Shown: positions 36,701-51,000 of the stretch, one piece after another
Layout: each line of letters opens with the position of its first letter
Numbering within the stretch: position 1 is the first letter of the stretch
Assembly: GCA_012932295.1 (NCBI GenBank)
Contig: JAAONU010000001.1
Location: 39,356,780-39,420,779 of the forward strand
Length of the DNA stretch: 64,000 bases
Reading direction: 5' to 3'
Source of the DNA: Cyclina sinensis
Lineage: Eukaryota; Mollusca; Bivalvia; Venerida; Veneridae
The notes under the pieces: generated by a model
What the model saw: only the letters and a program-made list of their open reading frames with translations
Told to the model about the DNA's origin: nothing
Databases searched by the model: none
Program-made: the position numbers and the translations under genes

Positions 36701-39700
36701 AAGATTATTTCTATTTCAAATATGCACATAAAATATCTTCTAAAGATGCACTTAAAAAAAGAAGAAAGAAGAAAAAAACTTAGCATAAAAAGGGCATTTT
36801 CTCCATTTATTTTCAGTATTCTGACCTTATAGGAAGCGTTTAACACCTACTGACAATACAAGTGCTCTTCTATACTTAGTTACAATATCAATATTTTCTA
36901 TACTTACAATCCTATGAGTTGAATCTTGAACTTGATAGACAGGGGATTGAACTCTGGCTTGCTCAAGTTATGTTCACATTCCTGAAATCAGATACATGTC
37001 AAGTAACTTAAGTGAATCCATATGCAAATTAATTTTGTTATATAAACTGACAAGCTACCTTGTAAATAAATAAAATACAAATTGAAATGAAAATTACTGC
37101 AATTGAGTTTATATGTTTCTTACTGTAGATTTTTCTTTTTTCTTCAATACAGGAATGTGTAAACAAGATCATCTGAAGTTATTTACGGTTATGATATTCA
37201 TTTCCAGTATATCACTGTGTTCACATAAACAAAACAACACAGATGAAACAAGTTAAGTCTTTCCTTTACCTTACATCTCAGTGACCTGCGTATGAGTAGG
37301 TGTTTATGTCTGGGATACAAGTCTACAGCCTCTGATGGCTGGAACTCTGGGCTCGCCAGCCTCTGACTAATAGTTGTCTCTGAAGATCAATGATAAACAT
37401 ATTATCATTTAAAGCCACTTTGCCCTGACACTGTTCAGAATTTAGTGATTTGTCTAAGACAGGTATCTGGATACCTAACCAAAACAAATACAATATGGCT
37501 AGTAAGCTAGAACAGTTGCATAAATCTTTGCTTTTATATCATCATTTTTGAAGTAAGTTAAAATTTTGAAAAAAAAAAGGATTTGCGACAGAATAGGAGA
37601 TTTTGCATTCAAAAAAGAGTGCCTGTTTTGGCAATCCAGTAAATGTACTTTAGTTACTTGAAAAGTTGAAGGAAGAGTATAAACAAAATTCAAAATATTG
37701 CAGACAATCTCTGACATGGCTTTATGAAAAATACCATTTGACTAGTTTATCTAGAGATTAATCACAAACAAACACTCAGACCCTCAGAAAACTTACTTTT
37801 AGCCAATTGCACTGGTTGTGTGAAAAACTCCTCTGGCAAGGGAGAGAACTGACTAACAGTCACAGCCTCCTGAACTGCACGAATAGTTGCCTCCTCATTC
37901 TCTTTTAACCTGTTAAAGCAAAACCTGAGCTACAGATTAAACAAATCGACTTCAACCAAAAATATTGAAGGGCCCATAATAAATGCACTTTAAGCCTAAA
38001 TCCAGCTAAAACAAGTCACCACTGGTGTTGTTCACAAAACAAAAAGCTTTAGTCTCAATCCAACTAAAAAAGCTCACAAAATGTAAGTCCTCTACTGGTT
38101 CTGCCTTAAAAATTAACTAAAGCTTTCACTGAATGTGATTAATACCCCTGCAATACCACTTGTCAGAGGAGAAGGGGAATGTATCACACAGATCTACAAA
38201 TCTACTGTATTGTCCTAGAGATCTGGAAGTAGTTTGCATCACAAGATTTTGCTTAAGCCCTAAACAATCAAAGAGCATGCATTGGCTCACATGAAATACA
38301 CATTACAGGTATGCACAACTTCATTTATTGGTGAACATACACACCAAGTTTCAAATCAAAAGTCCTTGAAATGTGGAAGAAGTTTATGTCACAAAGTTTT
38401 GTTATGAGGGACCATATATGCTGCTGAGTGCACAATGGTGGGCATAAAAAATGAGTCAAGCACATCTATACATACACATCAAATTTAGAATCAATAGTCT
38501 AAGATATGTTGATGTAGTTTGCATCACAAAATTTTTCTATGTCGGGCCACAGAGAAAACCGCAGAGCACCCATTTGTGGCAATAAAAAATAAGTCATGCA
38601 CATCTACAATTAACTGGTAATCATGCACACCATGTTTCAAAATTACAGATCTTGAAATGTGGAAGGTCTTGTAATGACAAAACTGCAGAATATTGATCCG
38701 AGGATAATAACAAAGTGACATGCATAATCTCAATATTGCTTTCTATTAATATGCGAAGTTTCATTTACTTAACTTACACATTTTTATATTACCACAGGAT
38801 CCAGATTTCCAGACAGCCAGACAGACAAAGGGGCAAGCCTTTAGTCCCCTCTGGTGTAAACACCCATAGGGGACTAATAAACTAGTACAAAAATAAACAT
38901 ACAACATTATCACAGGTTACATAATCTGGACTTCAATTTACACCCCAGGTTTGTAAACAATGACCTTCATAAAGTTAAGACTATTAGATATCAGATTAAG
39001 ATTTCTAATAGCTGTACAGAGATGATGAAATTAAACAAGGCCTTGCTTACACAGGGTTAGGTCCAGGTGGTATCAGCCCCTTGCGTTTAGCAGCTACTGA
39101 CACAAGACCATACTTGTCCATGCTTGCCTGCAAAGAAAACAAATAAAATGATTTTAAGTTTGGCTTCAAGTTGTATGGAATTTACAGTAAAATTTGTGGT
39201 TCGGTGGATGGCAGATACAAAACTGATGGTTTGGGTTTTATTTCTAGGAGAAACTTTATGTTCTTGAAACCTCGGACAGATAAATACAGAGGCAATATAG
39301 GACAACTTTTGGTCTAAATTTAACTGTTTTCTAGTTCTCTTTTCTTTGAAAATATTAATACATTGAAATGAACATATGAAATAACATGACAAGTTTAGAT
39401 ATCTAACTGATTAATTCCAGCAAAACAACAATTCAATGGCCACTTAAGAAATTCAATGACTAAACAGTTAACAGTGCAAAACTTTAGAAACAAGAATGAA
39501 GAAACTGGTAAAACCAAATAATGCTCCCCTAAGTATTTTTTGTTCAGAATGTCAGAAAAGTAAAAAATGTACTATCAATGGACTCATACAATCATGTGAA
39601 CTCTCCCAATTCTGGAGGTAGACTACCAATTCTGGGAAATCTAAATCCCCTCCCGCTCGGGGCTTACATTCATTTTTTTCAATTTTTTTTATTTATTTAT

Positions 39701-42700
39701 TTATTTATATTTTTTTCATAACATCAAAAAAAAATATAAATAAATAAATAAATAAAATCAGCTGAGTGACACTGATGAGTGTAAACAATATTTTGACTGG
39801 TTTACCAATAACGCTATACATGTACCATACTGCTGTATTGGAAAACGAGACCCAGTCTAATTATACCTTGACCTTAGTATTGGGAAGTTTGTATATTGTC
39901 AGTTTGACAACTTCAGCGTTTGCAGTTATGAAGTTGTTAATTGTCGCGCAGATAAAGCACACATCAAAGGGAGACTTGAAACTGGTAATTACTGTACTTT
40001 CACTGCCACAAAGCAATGCAGGCCTCTAGAGATCCTACTCTGGTTTTCAAAAGTCAAACAAACCATAGGCATAGTCTATCGAATAGGGTTCTAAATGTGT
40101 TGTTGTGCATGAAATACGGTTGCTAACTGTTATGACTTCTATGTGACCAAGGAACTATGTGGTGTAGTGGAAAAGGCATGTGTCACTTGAGGAGAGTGTG
40201 AAGAGTAAAGAGAAAAGGTACCAATGTTTAACTTGAGTGTAAATAAGACAGATATGACTGTTAACTGATAAAGGCAGAGTGACTATTTAGTATAAATAAT
40301 GAACGTTACAGAGTTTAAATGACTGCAAAGAAAATTATACATTTAGAGACAGATTTAAAATGTTTGCACAGAAATTTAGAGAAATAAATAGATCTACATA
40401 CAGCATACATGAGATGGCTTCGTCTACGTGTGTACTTCTTGCGTTCCTTCTCTGCCTTCTCCTTCTGGGCTAGCTGCTGGTAGTACTCCATTAATGCAGT
40501 GATCTGTAATCAATACTATACACAATAGCACATATTCTACCATTTTTAAACAAGGATATCGTTGGAAACAATGGATGCTCCCCAAAGGTACATGGAAGTT
40601 ACATGTGTAACTGAGGAAGGTGTAGGTGGGAGGAGGTTGGGAAGCATGTTGTGCAGTTATAATGATATTGACTGGTGTTCTTCGTTTCACAGAAATACAA
40701 GAGCACCACTGGGCGGAGCATCATATGCCCTAAGGGTGTTTTTTTTTTAAGTATGATGCATTCGTGATATAAGGGAGGAAATGTTAGTAGTTATACTAGA
40801 GAAGTGTTATTAGACATGTACCTTTAGATGACAGAGTGGAGGCTGATCCCAATCCAAATAATCTGATGATCTGAGAAGTAAGGCAAAGTGAGTCGTATGA
40901 ATGGGTTGATGCTTCGAGAAACAAAAACCTGATCAAGAGTAGAGCTAGTGTTTGTTGTAGCAAAATAAAGGGAAATAATTAAAAATTATAGTTCTTATTC
41001 AATGCATTTTGTTTCAATGTATTCTTTCATTTTATTAACTTTCAAAACATGCCTTCAGTAGCTTTAAAGTTACAGTGCAAATAAATCTGGTCAAAAAATT
41101 CTGACAAAAGAAGGTAAGTTAAATTTAATAAAGGGAGATAATTCAGAAAGTGAGCTAGACAGAGTTATGGTTCTTGCACAATGCAAATCCTCTCATTGTA
41201 TTCTATCATTGTGTAAACTTTCAACAAAATCACTAAATGAATATGCATCAGGGCATAAACCTATGAAAAATCACTGAACTGGAACATACCGGAACACATG
41301 TGCTCTTGGTAGTGCAGCTTCCTAATGAGTTCCAATGAATTCCAGTCAATGGTTGCTGAGGAATAGTTTGGACAAAAATTACAGCTGAAGAAGTATCAAT
41401 AAAATCACTGAACTGGAACATGCCTGTAAAATGCAAACCTCCTCTTGGTAATAAAGTTTCCTATTGAGATTCAGTGAATTGCATTTAATAGCTGCTGAGA
41501 AATAGTCCCGACAAAAATTACAGCTAAACAAGAGCCACCACAAGTGGGGGCCGCACTCTACTTTTTTCTACTTCTAAAGGCAAACACATCAGAGGAAGCA
41601 AATTGTGGTGAAGGGATTTCAAATGAAACATCATTTGGAAAAATAATTATCAAATTCATCCATACATAACAAAGTTATGGCCAATTTTAGCAACATTCAG
41701 AAATTTGACCTTAAATGTCAAAGTCAAGTTCAGTTTAACCTTCCTTGGAGGTATTATCTAAAAGGTAGTTATATCCAAGCATGAAGAAACTACATCCATT
41801 AATAACAAAGATATAGCAAAGTTAAGCAATGTCAAGGTCATTCAAAGGTCAAGGTAATACTTGAAGTGTTCAACATGTTTGTTTTATTCTCAGTGTATTT
41901 TTGTTGGAGTATTGATCAAATCCATCCATAAATAACAAAAATTTGGCTATTTTAGCAAAATTCAATAATTTGACCTTGACAGTCAGGTCATTTATAGTTC
42001 AAGGTCATACCTGAATAATTTAACATATAGGTTTTGTCATAAGTGTCATTTAGTCCAAGTATGAATCAAATCCAAATAAAATAACTTGACGGTGAAGGTC
42101 ACACTTGAATTATTCAATGTGTCAGATTTGTCGTAAGTGTTGTTTTGTCCCAGTATGAATCAAATCAAACCATATATAACAAAGTTATGGCCAATTTTAG
42201 CAAAATTCAATAACTTGTCCTTGAATGTCAAGGTCATCTCAAGGTCAAGGTCATACCTTAATAAATCGAAATGTTGGTTTTGTTGTTTTATCAAAGTATG
42301 AATTAAATCTGTAAATAAACAACAGTTGGGACAATTTAAGCAAAATACAATAATTGGACCTTGACTGTCAAAGTCATTTTATGGTCAAGGTCACACCTGA
42401 ATTATTCAACATGTCAGTTTTGTCAAGTGTTGTTTTGTCCAAGTATGAATCAAATCCAACCATAAATAACAAAGTTATGACCAATTATAGCTAAATTCAA
42501 TCATCTGACCTTGATAGTCAAGGTCATTTTTAGGTCATGGTCACAGTTCAGTATCTCAACATGTCGGTTTTGTCGTAAGTGTTTTTTTGTCCAAATATGA
42601 ATCAATTTCAACAACAAATAAAAAAGTCATGGCTAATTGTAACAAAATTCAATAATTTGACCTTGAAGGTGAAGGTCACTTATGAGTCCAGGTCAAGTTA

Positions 42701-44932
42701 AGTCTGGTCTGCTTGAAGGTCTTGTCCAAAGGGTTGTTGTGTCCAAGTATGAAAACAATGTCCCTATTAATAATAAAGTTATGGCCAATTTTAGCAAAAT
42801 TCAATGTTTTGACCTTGAAGGTGAAGGTCATTTATGAGTCAAGGTTAAGTTTAGTCTGGTCCACTTGAAGGTCTTGTCCAAAGGGTTGTTGTGTCCAAGT
42901 ATGAAGACAATCCATAAAGGAAAAAAAAATATGACCAATGTTAAAGTTTTTGAAAAAAGTTGAGCTAAAAAGCATCAAAGGGGCATAACTGTGAAAAATC
43001 ACTGAAACGGAACATGCCTGCAATATGCATACCTCCTCTTGGTAGTGAAGCTTCCTATGAAGTTTTGATGAATTCCAGTCAATGGTTGCTGAGAAATAGT
43101 CCGGACAAAAATGTCAGTTGAAAGGGCATTAAAGGGGCATAACTTTGTGAAAAATCAATGGACCAGAGCAGGCTGCTAATATGCACAGCTCCTCTTGGCA
43201 GTGAAGCTTCCAATTAAGTTTTAGTAAATTCAAACCAGTGGTTGTTGAGAAATTGTCGGGACACAATTTCAGGTCGGACAGACAGAAGGTCGGACAGACG
43301 GAAGGTTTGACGGACAAGGCGGCGACACATCCCCGTTGGAAAGCATAATTAAACATTTAAATAATCAAAAGAACAAACTAAGTTTACCAATTCTGCTAGT
43401 CAAATGTTTCCTGCTTGTTGTATAGAGAATATAAAATGACCATGTTTTGTTTAAATTTTCAACCATTTATAGAATTCAATTGATGGGTGATGTTCTTTTT
43501 CACAAAAGTCTGTAAAATCAGACAAATATTCTCAAAAATGTACAAATATTGAAATCAATTTTACTAAGTAAAGTTACTTTTTTTTCAAGTGTTCTTTGGA
43601 TGTAGCAGCACTAGACATACTACATAGTTTAGAAACTGTAAACTTTTTCAGAACAAAGCCTAGTTATCTAAAACCTTTGTCACTGTAGTGATCTGAAATA
43701 TTTATCCTTGTTGTGGTATGAAACCTATGTCCCTTCTGTGGTCTGAAACCTTTGTCTCTTTAAAGGTCTGAAACCTATGTCACTGTAGTGATCTGAAATA
43801 TTTGTCCTATAGTGTTCTGAAACCTTAAAAACTCTACTGGTCTGAATTCTAAGTCCCTATAGTGGTCTGAAACCTTAGTCTCTGTAGAAGTCTAAAACCT
43901 AAGCCCATATAGTGGTCTGAAACAAAAGCTCCTGGAGTTGTCTGAAATCTAAGCCCCTGAAGTGGTCTGAACCCTTAGCCCCTTGAGTGGTCTGAAACCT
44001 TAGCCTCTTTAGTGGTCTGAAACAAAAGCCCCTGGAGTTGTCTGAAATCTAAGCCCCTGAAGTGGTCTGAACCCTTAGCCCCTTGAGTGGTCTGAAACCT
44101 TAGCCTCTTTAGTGGTCTGAAACCAAAGTCCTTGGTGGTCTGAAACCTTAGCTCTCTGTAGTGGTCTGAAACCATAGCCTTGTAGTGGTCTGAAATCTTA
44201 GTCACTGAAGTGGTCTAATACCAAAGCCCCTGTTGTGATCTGAAACCTAAATCTATGTAGTGGATTTAACCCAAGCTTTGCTGTGGTCTGAAACCTTAGT
44301 CCATGTTGTGGTCTTAAACCTATTTCCATGTAGTGATTTGAAACCTATATCCCTGTAGTGGTCCAAAAACTAAGTCCAAGAAGTAGTCTGAAAGCTTAGC
44401 CTTGTTGTGGTCTGAAACCCAAGTCCCTGTGGAAGTCTAAAACCTTAGTCCATGTAGTGATCTGAAACCTAAGTTCCTGTCTAAAATCTAAATCCATGTA
44501 GTTACCTAAAAGCTAAGCCCCCAGATTAATTAGGTCTGATAACTGAAGTTATAACAGTGTAATGTATTAAATGGGCAAACATACCCTAGCAGCATCTGGA
44601 TTTTCAAGGTCTTCCCAACCACCTGTGGCTGAAATTAAATACTGTCATGTTGTAACTTCTTTTATTAAAAAAAATTTAGACTTGTAAATTTAAGTCTGTT
44701 TGCCTCATCATTTTTTATAAAATATTTGTTAAGATTAATCACCATTTCTTCTGTTTGAATAGTAAAAGTAATTGACTTTCCCATGGTGATTATTATCCTA
44801 CAAAGGTCTAACTTAAGTCCATGTGACCATGCATTTATCACACCTTGCAATATTTCTAAAAAAGAAAGCAGAAATTATCATGTTTTGAACAAGGTTTCTC
44901 CAAAATAATATTACACCTCTGTTTTTTCTCTC

Positions 44933-45022
<90 letters not shown>

Positions 45023-48000
45023 CAGCATTGTATGTGGGCACCTACACAACCACTGTTCTAGGGAACAACATGTAGTAGCCTTATTAATCCTTCCTAAGAA
45101 ACAGGTTGTGACAAAGACAGCTTAACAGTCAACAAGGAATTTCAGAGAAAAGTTACAGCAGATTTCTGAAGTCAAAACAGCCTATAAACTCAGCAACAAA
45201 GAACCTTAACTTTATTATTAGTATTCAGAAAAAAGGCTTTCTTGTTACTCACCTATAGGTTTATCTGGGATAGCTACATCTCTTGTGGTCCATCTACAGA
45301 ATCCACAGGCCAGATAATACATCTTCTTTGGGGTAGATTTGCCAGGGTCATCTGGGTTAGACACCATCTGGCTGGTGGCCCGAGTGGTCAAGGTATGGCC
45401 ACAACTTGGGCAGTCAAAGCAATTAGTGCATCTGAATAAGTAAAAAAAAATGTCAGATGTATAAAAGTTATCTTTATGATAAACTATAAGTAATATGCAT
45501 TTTAATTTAATTTCTTTATTATTAATAACTGTAATTAACAATACTTGCATAAAGTCAGTAAACATTTTCAGTATGTAATAAACTTATATATGTATATGTA
45601 TAAATTTACAGCATGCAGACCTCATCCACTGTTTTTTCTACTTCTTGTGTTCAAGAAATCACAACTATGTTAGTATTACCAGTGGCAGAAATAGTCAATG
45701 GCTACTAAAAAATTCATTTGAAAACTAATTTATTAGCACCTTGTTTACAAGCAATTACAAGTTTTTTTTGGGAGGAATGTGTGACATAGTTTGTCATTTC
45801 AACATCTGTCCCCTGCTTCGACAGTGCACAGAAAATGGCAGGATCACATCACTAGAAATACTCACAACAACAGAACATAATTCACTTTCACTCACTATCA
45901 TTATGACTGTCACTCGTATTCCTCATTAAAAAAACTTGTAACTGCATGTGAACCAGGTGCTAGCCTTTTTTTCCCTTATTTAGGTTAGACATTATGCAGA
46001 GTTTAGACTTTGTATGATAATATTTACTTAGATGCTAACGTAATAAAGTGCAATATGAAATAGGGTTTTTTACTGAACTTCATAATATCAATACAATAGC
46101 CCCATCTCTCAATTACAAACTGTTACACTACAGTACAGCTTGTGTGATATGTACAAATTTTGTGCTTCTTCTGCAATGGCGGTTGATGTGAACTCCTGAA
46201 ATCCGCAGTTTCTCCTCGACAAAAAAATGCTCCAGATCTCTGCTAGTTAAGATATATTTGTAACAGAGCGCTCCCGCGGAGATTCTCTGTTTCATCAACA
46301 GAATTTTGACAAAATACTTCCCAATTTTAAACGTGTAAATAAAAATCATTACACAATATACACATGAAGAACAAACAGTCTATTGCTAACACATTTGTGT
46401 AATACCTTTTTGCAGTTTGTTTATCTTTTGTAGTTTATTTGTGAGTGGATTAATATTACTCAAGCGCGGCACAGACTAAAGATTTGAAAATATGTAAATT
46501 GTTGCAATTTTGTCAATTAGCAAGATGTCAGGTAGTTTTGAGTAGTTTTGCGAGTCAGCCGTGTTCTTTTTCTACAAATACTGTGGCATGCATTCGCCAT
46601 TACTGATACAAACCCAAACTTTCTGATGCCTCTAATTTCAACAGATATGTCAAAGATATAAGAAATCTCACTTAAATCTATTTTCATGGAAAAAGCTTGG
46701 TACATGAGGTGTATTTCCCGCTTTTAAGAGCATGTGGTGTCTGAAGCTTGTTAAGTGACAAAATGTGAATATCAGTTGTGAGTATTTTATAGGAAATTAC
46801 TTTTGCTCAATGTTAAAGCTCATATCATATATTTAGGATTGAGACACAATATATCATACGTGAGAGCATTCAGACCAACAAATTATTTTGTGTATTTTTA
46901 AGTCAGCTATCAAAACATGTTACCTATCAAAATAGAAGGCATCATAAAACAGTGAAAAAAACATCGGTGAAAATTTTTAAGGGCTAATGGAATTTTAAGC
47001 CGATCGGGTTTTTAGATTTTGAAATTAAAGTGCATCAGCACCAATGCGCTAAAAGCACCTGGGGAAATCCCTGCATCTTTTAGAAGTTTTAAGAATGGCA
47101 GAACCAGAAACAAATACTTCAGCTATTGTATCAGATACGATACCTGTTTTTCTTCAACTTTGCCTCAGCTGATGGCATGTTTTCCAGGCAGTTTGGACAG
47201 TAAGGTGAATCCACCTGAAATAAATTAAGATATCTAAATAATAAACATCTGCACCTATATAAATGTGTAATAGTACCTTGTTTGTGCCATATTGTACATC
47301 AGTATTCAAATTCAGAAAGAAATCTTTTACTGGATGGAGAGATGGGAAGAGATAGGAAATATAATTTGATAAAATATATCTATTTTTCATACTTTCATTT
47401 GAAATATAATCATAACATAACATTATTTTTCTCAGGACATCTTTTAATTTTTTCGAGTTATAGTATTTTATACAATGGAATATGATTTGACTATATTAAG
47501 CTTCCATGCAAGCAAAAAATTATTCATGGCATGGTATTATTTCTGTGTATTTTAGAATCAAAAAGTCATTTCATTAATGGGACAATACAGAAAAGTTATC
47601 AACAAAAAATGTATACAAGATACAGGTGATTCTTATAAAGGTGATTCAGTGGCGGTGTGGTTTGAGCGTTTTGCTACGAAGCTAGCTTCCCGGGTTCAAT
47701 TCTGGGTATCAACTAACTTACTGACTGATTTCCAGGGCTCACACTGGGATAAAATTTCTTGTAGCCAAGCTTTTAGCCAAATGAAAAAAATTGTAGCCAA
47801 TTTATCCAAAATTTTCAGCCAACATTATATGGAGTGTGCCTAAAGTTTTTGTGACAAATCAAGAAACTGGGCGAGGACTGATATCTGTTAACATTTTTTT
47901 TGTTACTACATATATTTGTACCAGCAATAATTGTAATTATACCTTTTGTTCTTTTGATGTTTAGAATTCGGCTAAGTTTTCTTTTTTCATCACTGCACAA

Positions 48001-51000
48001 TCACAGGTGAAATTGTTGGAATTTTGAACCCTGATGCAAAATACTGCCAACAGCAGTATCAACATGAAAAATGTATATATATATTTTATAGTTGTTCACC
48101 TTCTACGTCTCACTTTGATCTGCATCTGGCTAAGCGGAATCGTAGGCGATTGGGCACTTTTTATGGCTCGTTTGTCCAACAGTTCACAGAGTTTAAGGCA
48201 AAAATGATAAAAATATGATAAAATATGATAACTAAATTCATACCTGATCCTGTAATCCAAGAAAACACACAAATATATAAGTATAGAACTGAAACACTTA
48301 TTTCGTACCTGATTAATCCAACATTTTATTCAAAATTTGGCAGTCGGAATACTCGATGTTCTAGGTTAATAAACAAGAGGGCCATGATGGCCCTGTATCG
48401 CTCACCTGAGTATGACTGCTTTTTACAAAAGTGGCTATGGACCTGGTTAACTGACCCCAGATGACCCATTTTAGAACTTGACCTAGAAATTATTGAAACA
48501 ATCTTTCTGACAAATTTTCAGGTTGTTTCGACTGAAAATGTTACCACTAGAGTGTTAACAAGGTTTTTCGATATTTGGGCTCTATGACCTAGCTTTTGAA
48601 CCTAGATGGCCCATATTCGGACTTGAGCTAGAAATTATCAAAACAATTTTTCTGACAAATTTCCAGGGTATTTGGACTGAAAAAGTAGCCTCTAGAGTGT
48701 TTACAAGGTTTTTTCCATATTTTGGCTCTGTGACCTTGTTTTTGACCCAAAATGACCCAAACTCGAACTTGAACTAGAAATCATCAAACCAACCTGTCTG
48801 ACAAATTTCCAGGATATTTGGACTGAAAATGTTACCTCTGCAGTGTTATAAAGGTTTTTACATATTTGGGCTCTGTGACCTAGTTTTTGAACCCAGATGA
48901 CCCATATCCAAATCAAAGCTAGAAATCATCGAAACAACCTTTCTGACATCTTTTAAGGACATTTGGACTGAAAATGTAACCTCTAGAGCATTAACAAGGT
49001 TTTTCTACTTTTGGGCTCTGTGACCTAGTTTTTGACCCCAGATAACCTATATTCAAAACTTAGCTAAAAATCATTAAAACAATCTTTTTGATAAATTTCC
49101 AGGTTATTTGAACTGAAAATGTTGGCTTTAGAGTGTTAACAAGACTTTTCCATTTTTGGGCTCTGTGACCTAGTTTTTGAACCCAGATGACCCATATTCA
49201 AACTTGACTTAAAAATCATCAAAGCAACCTTTCTGACAAATTTCCAAGATAATTGGACTGAAAATGTTACCTCTGGAGAGTTAATAAGATTTTTCTATCT
49301 TTGGGCTCTATGACCTAGTTTTTTGAACCCAGATGACCCATATTCAAACTTGAGCTAGGAGTCACAGAAGCAACTTTTCTGACAAATTTCCAGATTATTT
49401 ATTTGTGCTGAAAATGTTACCTCTAGAGTGTTAACAAGGTTTTTCAATATTTGGGCTCTGTGACCTAGTTTTTGACCCTAGATGACCCATATTCGAACTT
49501 GAGCTAGAAATCATTGATTCAACCTTTCTGACAAATTTTCAGGATATTTGAACTGAAAATGTAGCCTCTAGAGTGTTAACAAGGTTTTTCTATATTTGGG
49601 CTCTGTGACCTAGTTTTTCAACCCAGATAACCCATGTTCGAACTCGTCCGAGAAATCATTGGGACAAACATCCTGACCAAGTTTCAAGACAATTGAGGCA
49701 AAAATGTGACCGCTAGAGCTTTAACGAACTAAGTATGGACAGACGACGGACAAGGGACATTGATCGATCCTAATAGCTCACCATGAGCCTACGGCTCAGG
49801 TGAGCTAATAACCAGGACAGGGTAAAAACCGTGCCAAACCGCGTCCGCTTAACAAGATGCAGATCAAAGTGAGACGTAGAAGGTGAACAACTAAAAAATA
49901 TCAGCCTATAAAATGTGTTCATCTTCGGAGGCGAAATAGTGAGACTATTTTTAGGCATATCATTTTCAAAGATTTAACTAGTAAAGTAGGCAAGCTTGTT
50001 AATTACTATAAACTTGTCATTGCTTTAAAAGTTTAAGTCATTATATTATGATAATGGGATTGTGATTATCATTGTCCACATGATGAACACACAGGCACTA
50101 CACACAAAATCCTATTTTGACCTTTTCAGGCCCTGTATTTCTTTTTTGGAAGTGGCTACGGTTAGGAACCGTAATCCTAGCCTCAGACTCAGAGTCTAGG
50201 ATTACGGAAGTTCCGTTATCCTAGAGAAAACCATTGGAATAGGCTACGGTTACGGGAAGTTTTTTGAAGAAGGGTTACATACCCAAAATCGAGTGATAAA
50301 CTGTTAATTGTCTCAAATATTACATTTTCTCCAATGTTATGATAAGCCATCTTGGTTGTTATTGTATTGACTAACGTTAAATGGTTAAATGTCATTGTCT
50401 TCATCTACACACTCTTCAAAGACGACTGGGGTGTGGTCTCTGTACCCAGTTACTGGCAAACAATTTTATTTTCACTAAATTTGATAATAATTAGTTACAG
50501 CACTTTATTACGTTTAAAAGTTCCATTAAGATGACGTTTCTTGCACACAATCTTATCGATGTACAATACAGAAACAGTATAATGAAATAAGTTTTTTTTT
50601 ACTTTTTGATGTTTTGGCACTATCTGTAGATTTTTGTTCAATTCAATTAGGTATCAACGCTCAAATCATGTGCAAATGTACAAATGTAGCAAAATAATAA
50701 GTAATCGGCGCTTCAGTACAGATTCTATTTGCTTCTAGTTGATTTATGTAACTATGATATATTTTCTGATGATTAATTACATACCCTTTCCTAATGATTT
50801 TACTTCGATACAATGCATTCTCCATCTCACTCGGTCCATAGTGTAGGTATCAAACGGTATAGAAAATTCATTGTCACAACTTTACAATTAAATGGTTTGT
50901 TTAATGAATAAAAATTAAATTTGGCATGCTATTTGATATTTGACTGTTGAAAATACGCTTCTTTTAAAAAACTTCTGTAACCATAGCCGTTTCCAGTGGG

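Noticed and set aside
44813..45049. ORFs rich in YIYI
   Set aside because: Product of the TA dinucleotide repeat.
46128..46349. 73-codon minus-strand ORF in DCTN4 intron 2
   Set aside because: It looks less repetitive than its surroundings, but no family is recognised, no splice site fits, and the DCTN4 exons on both sides join without it.
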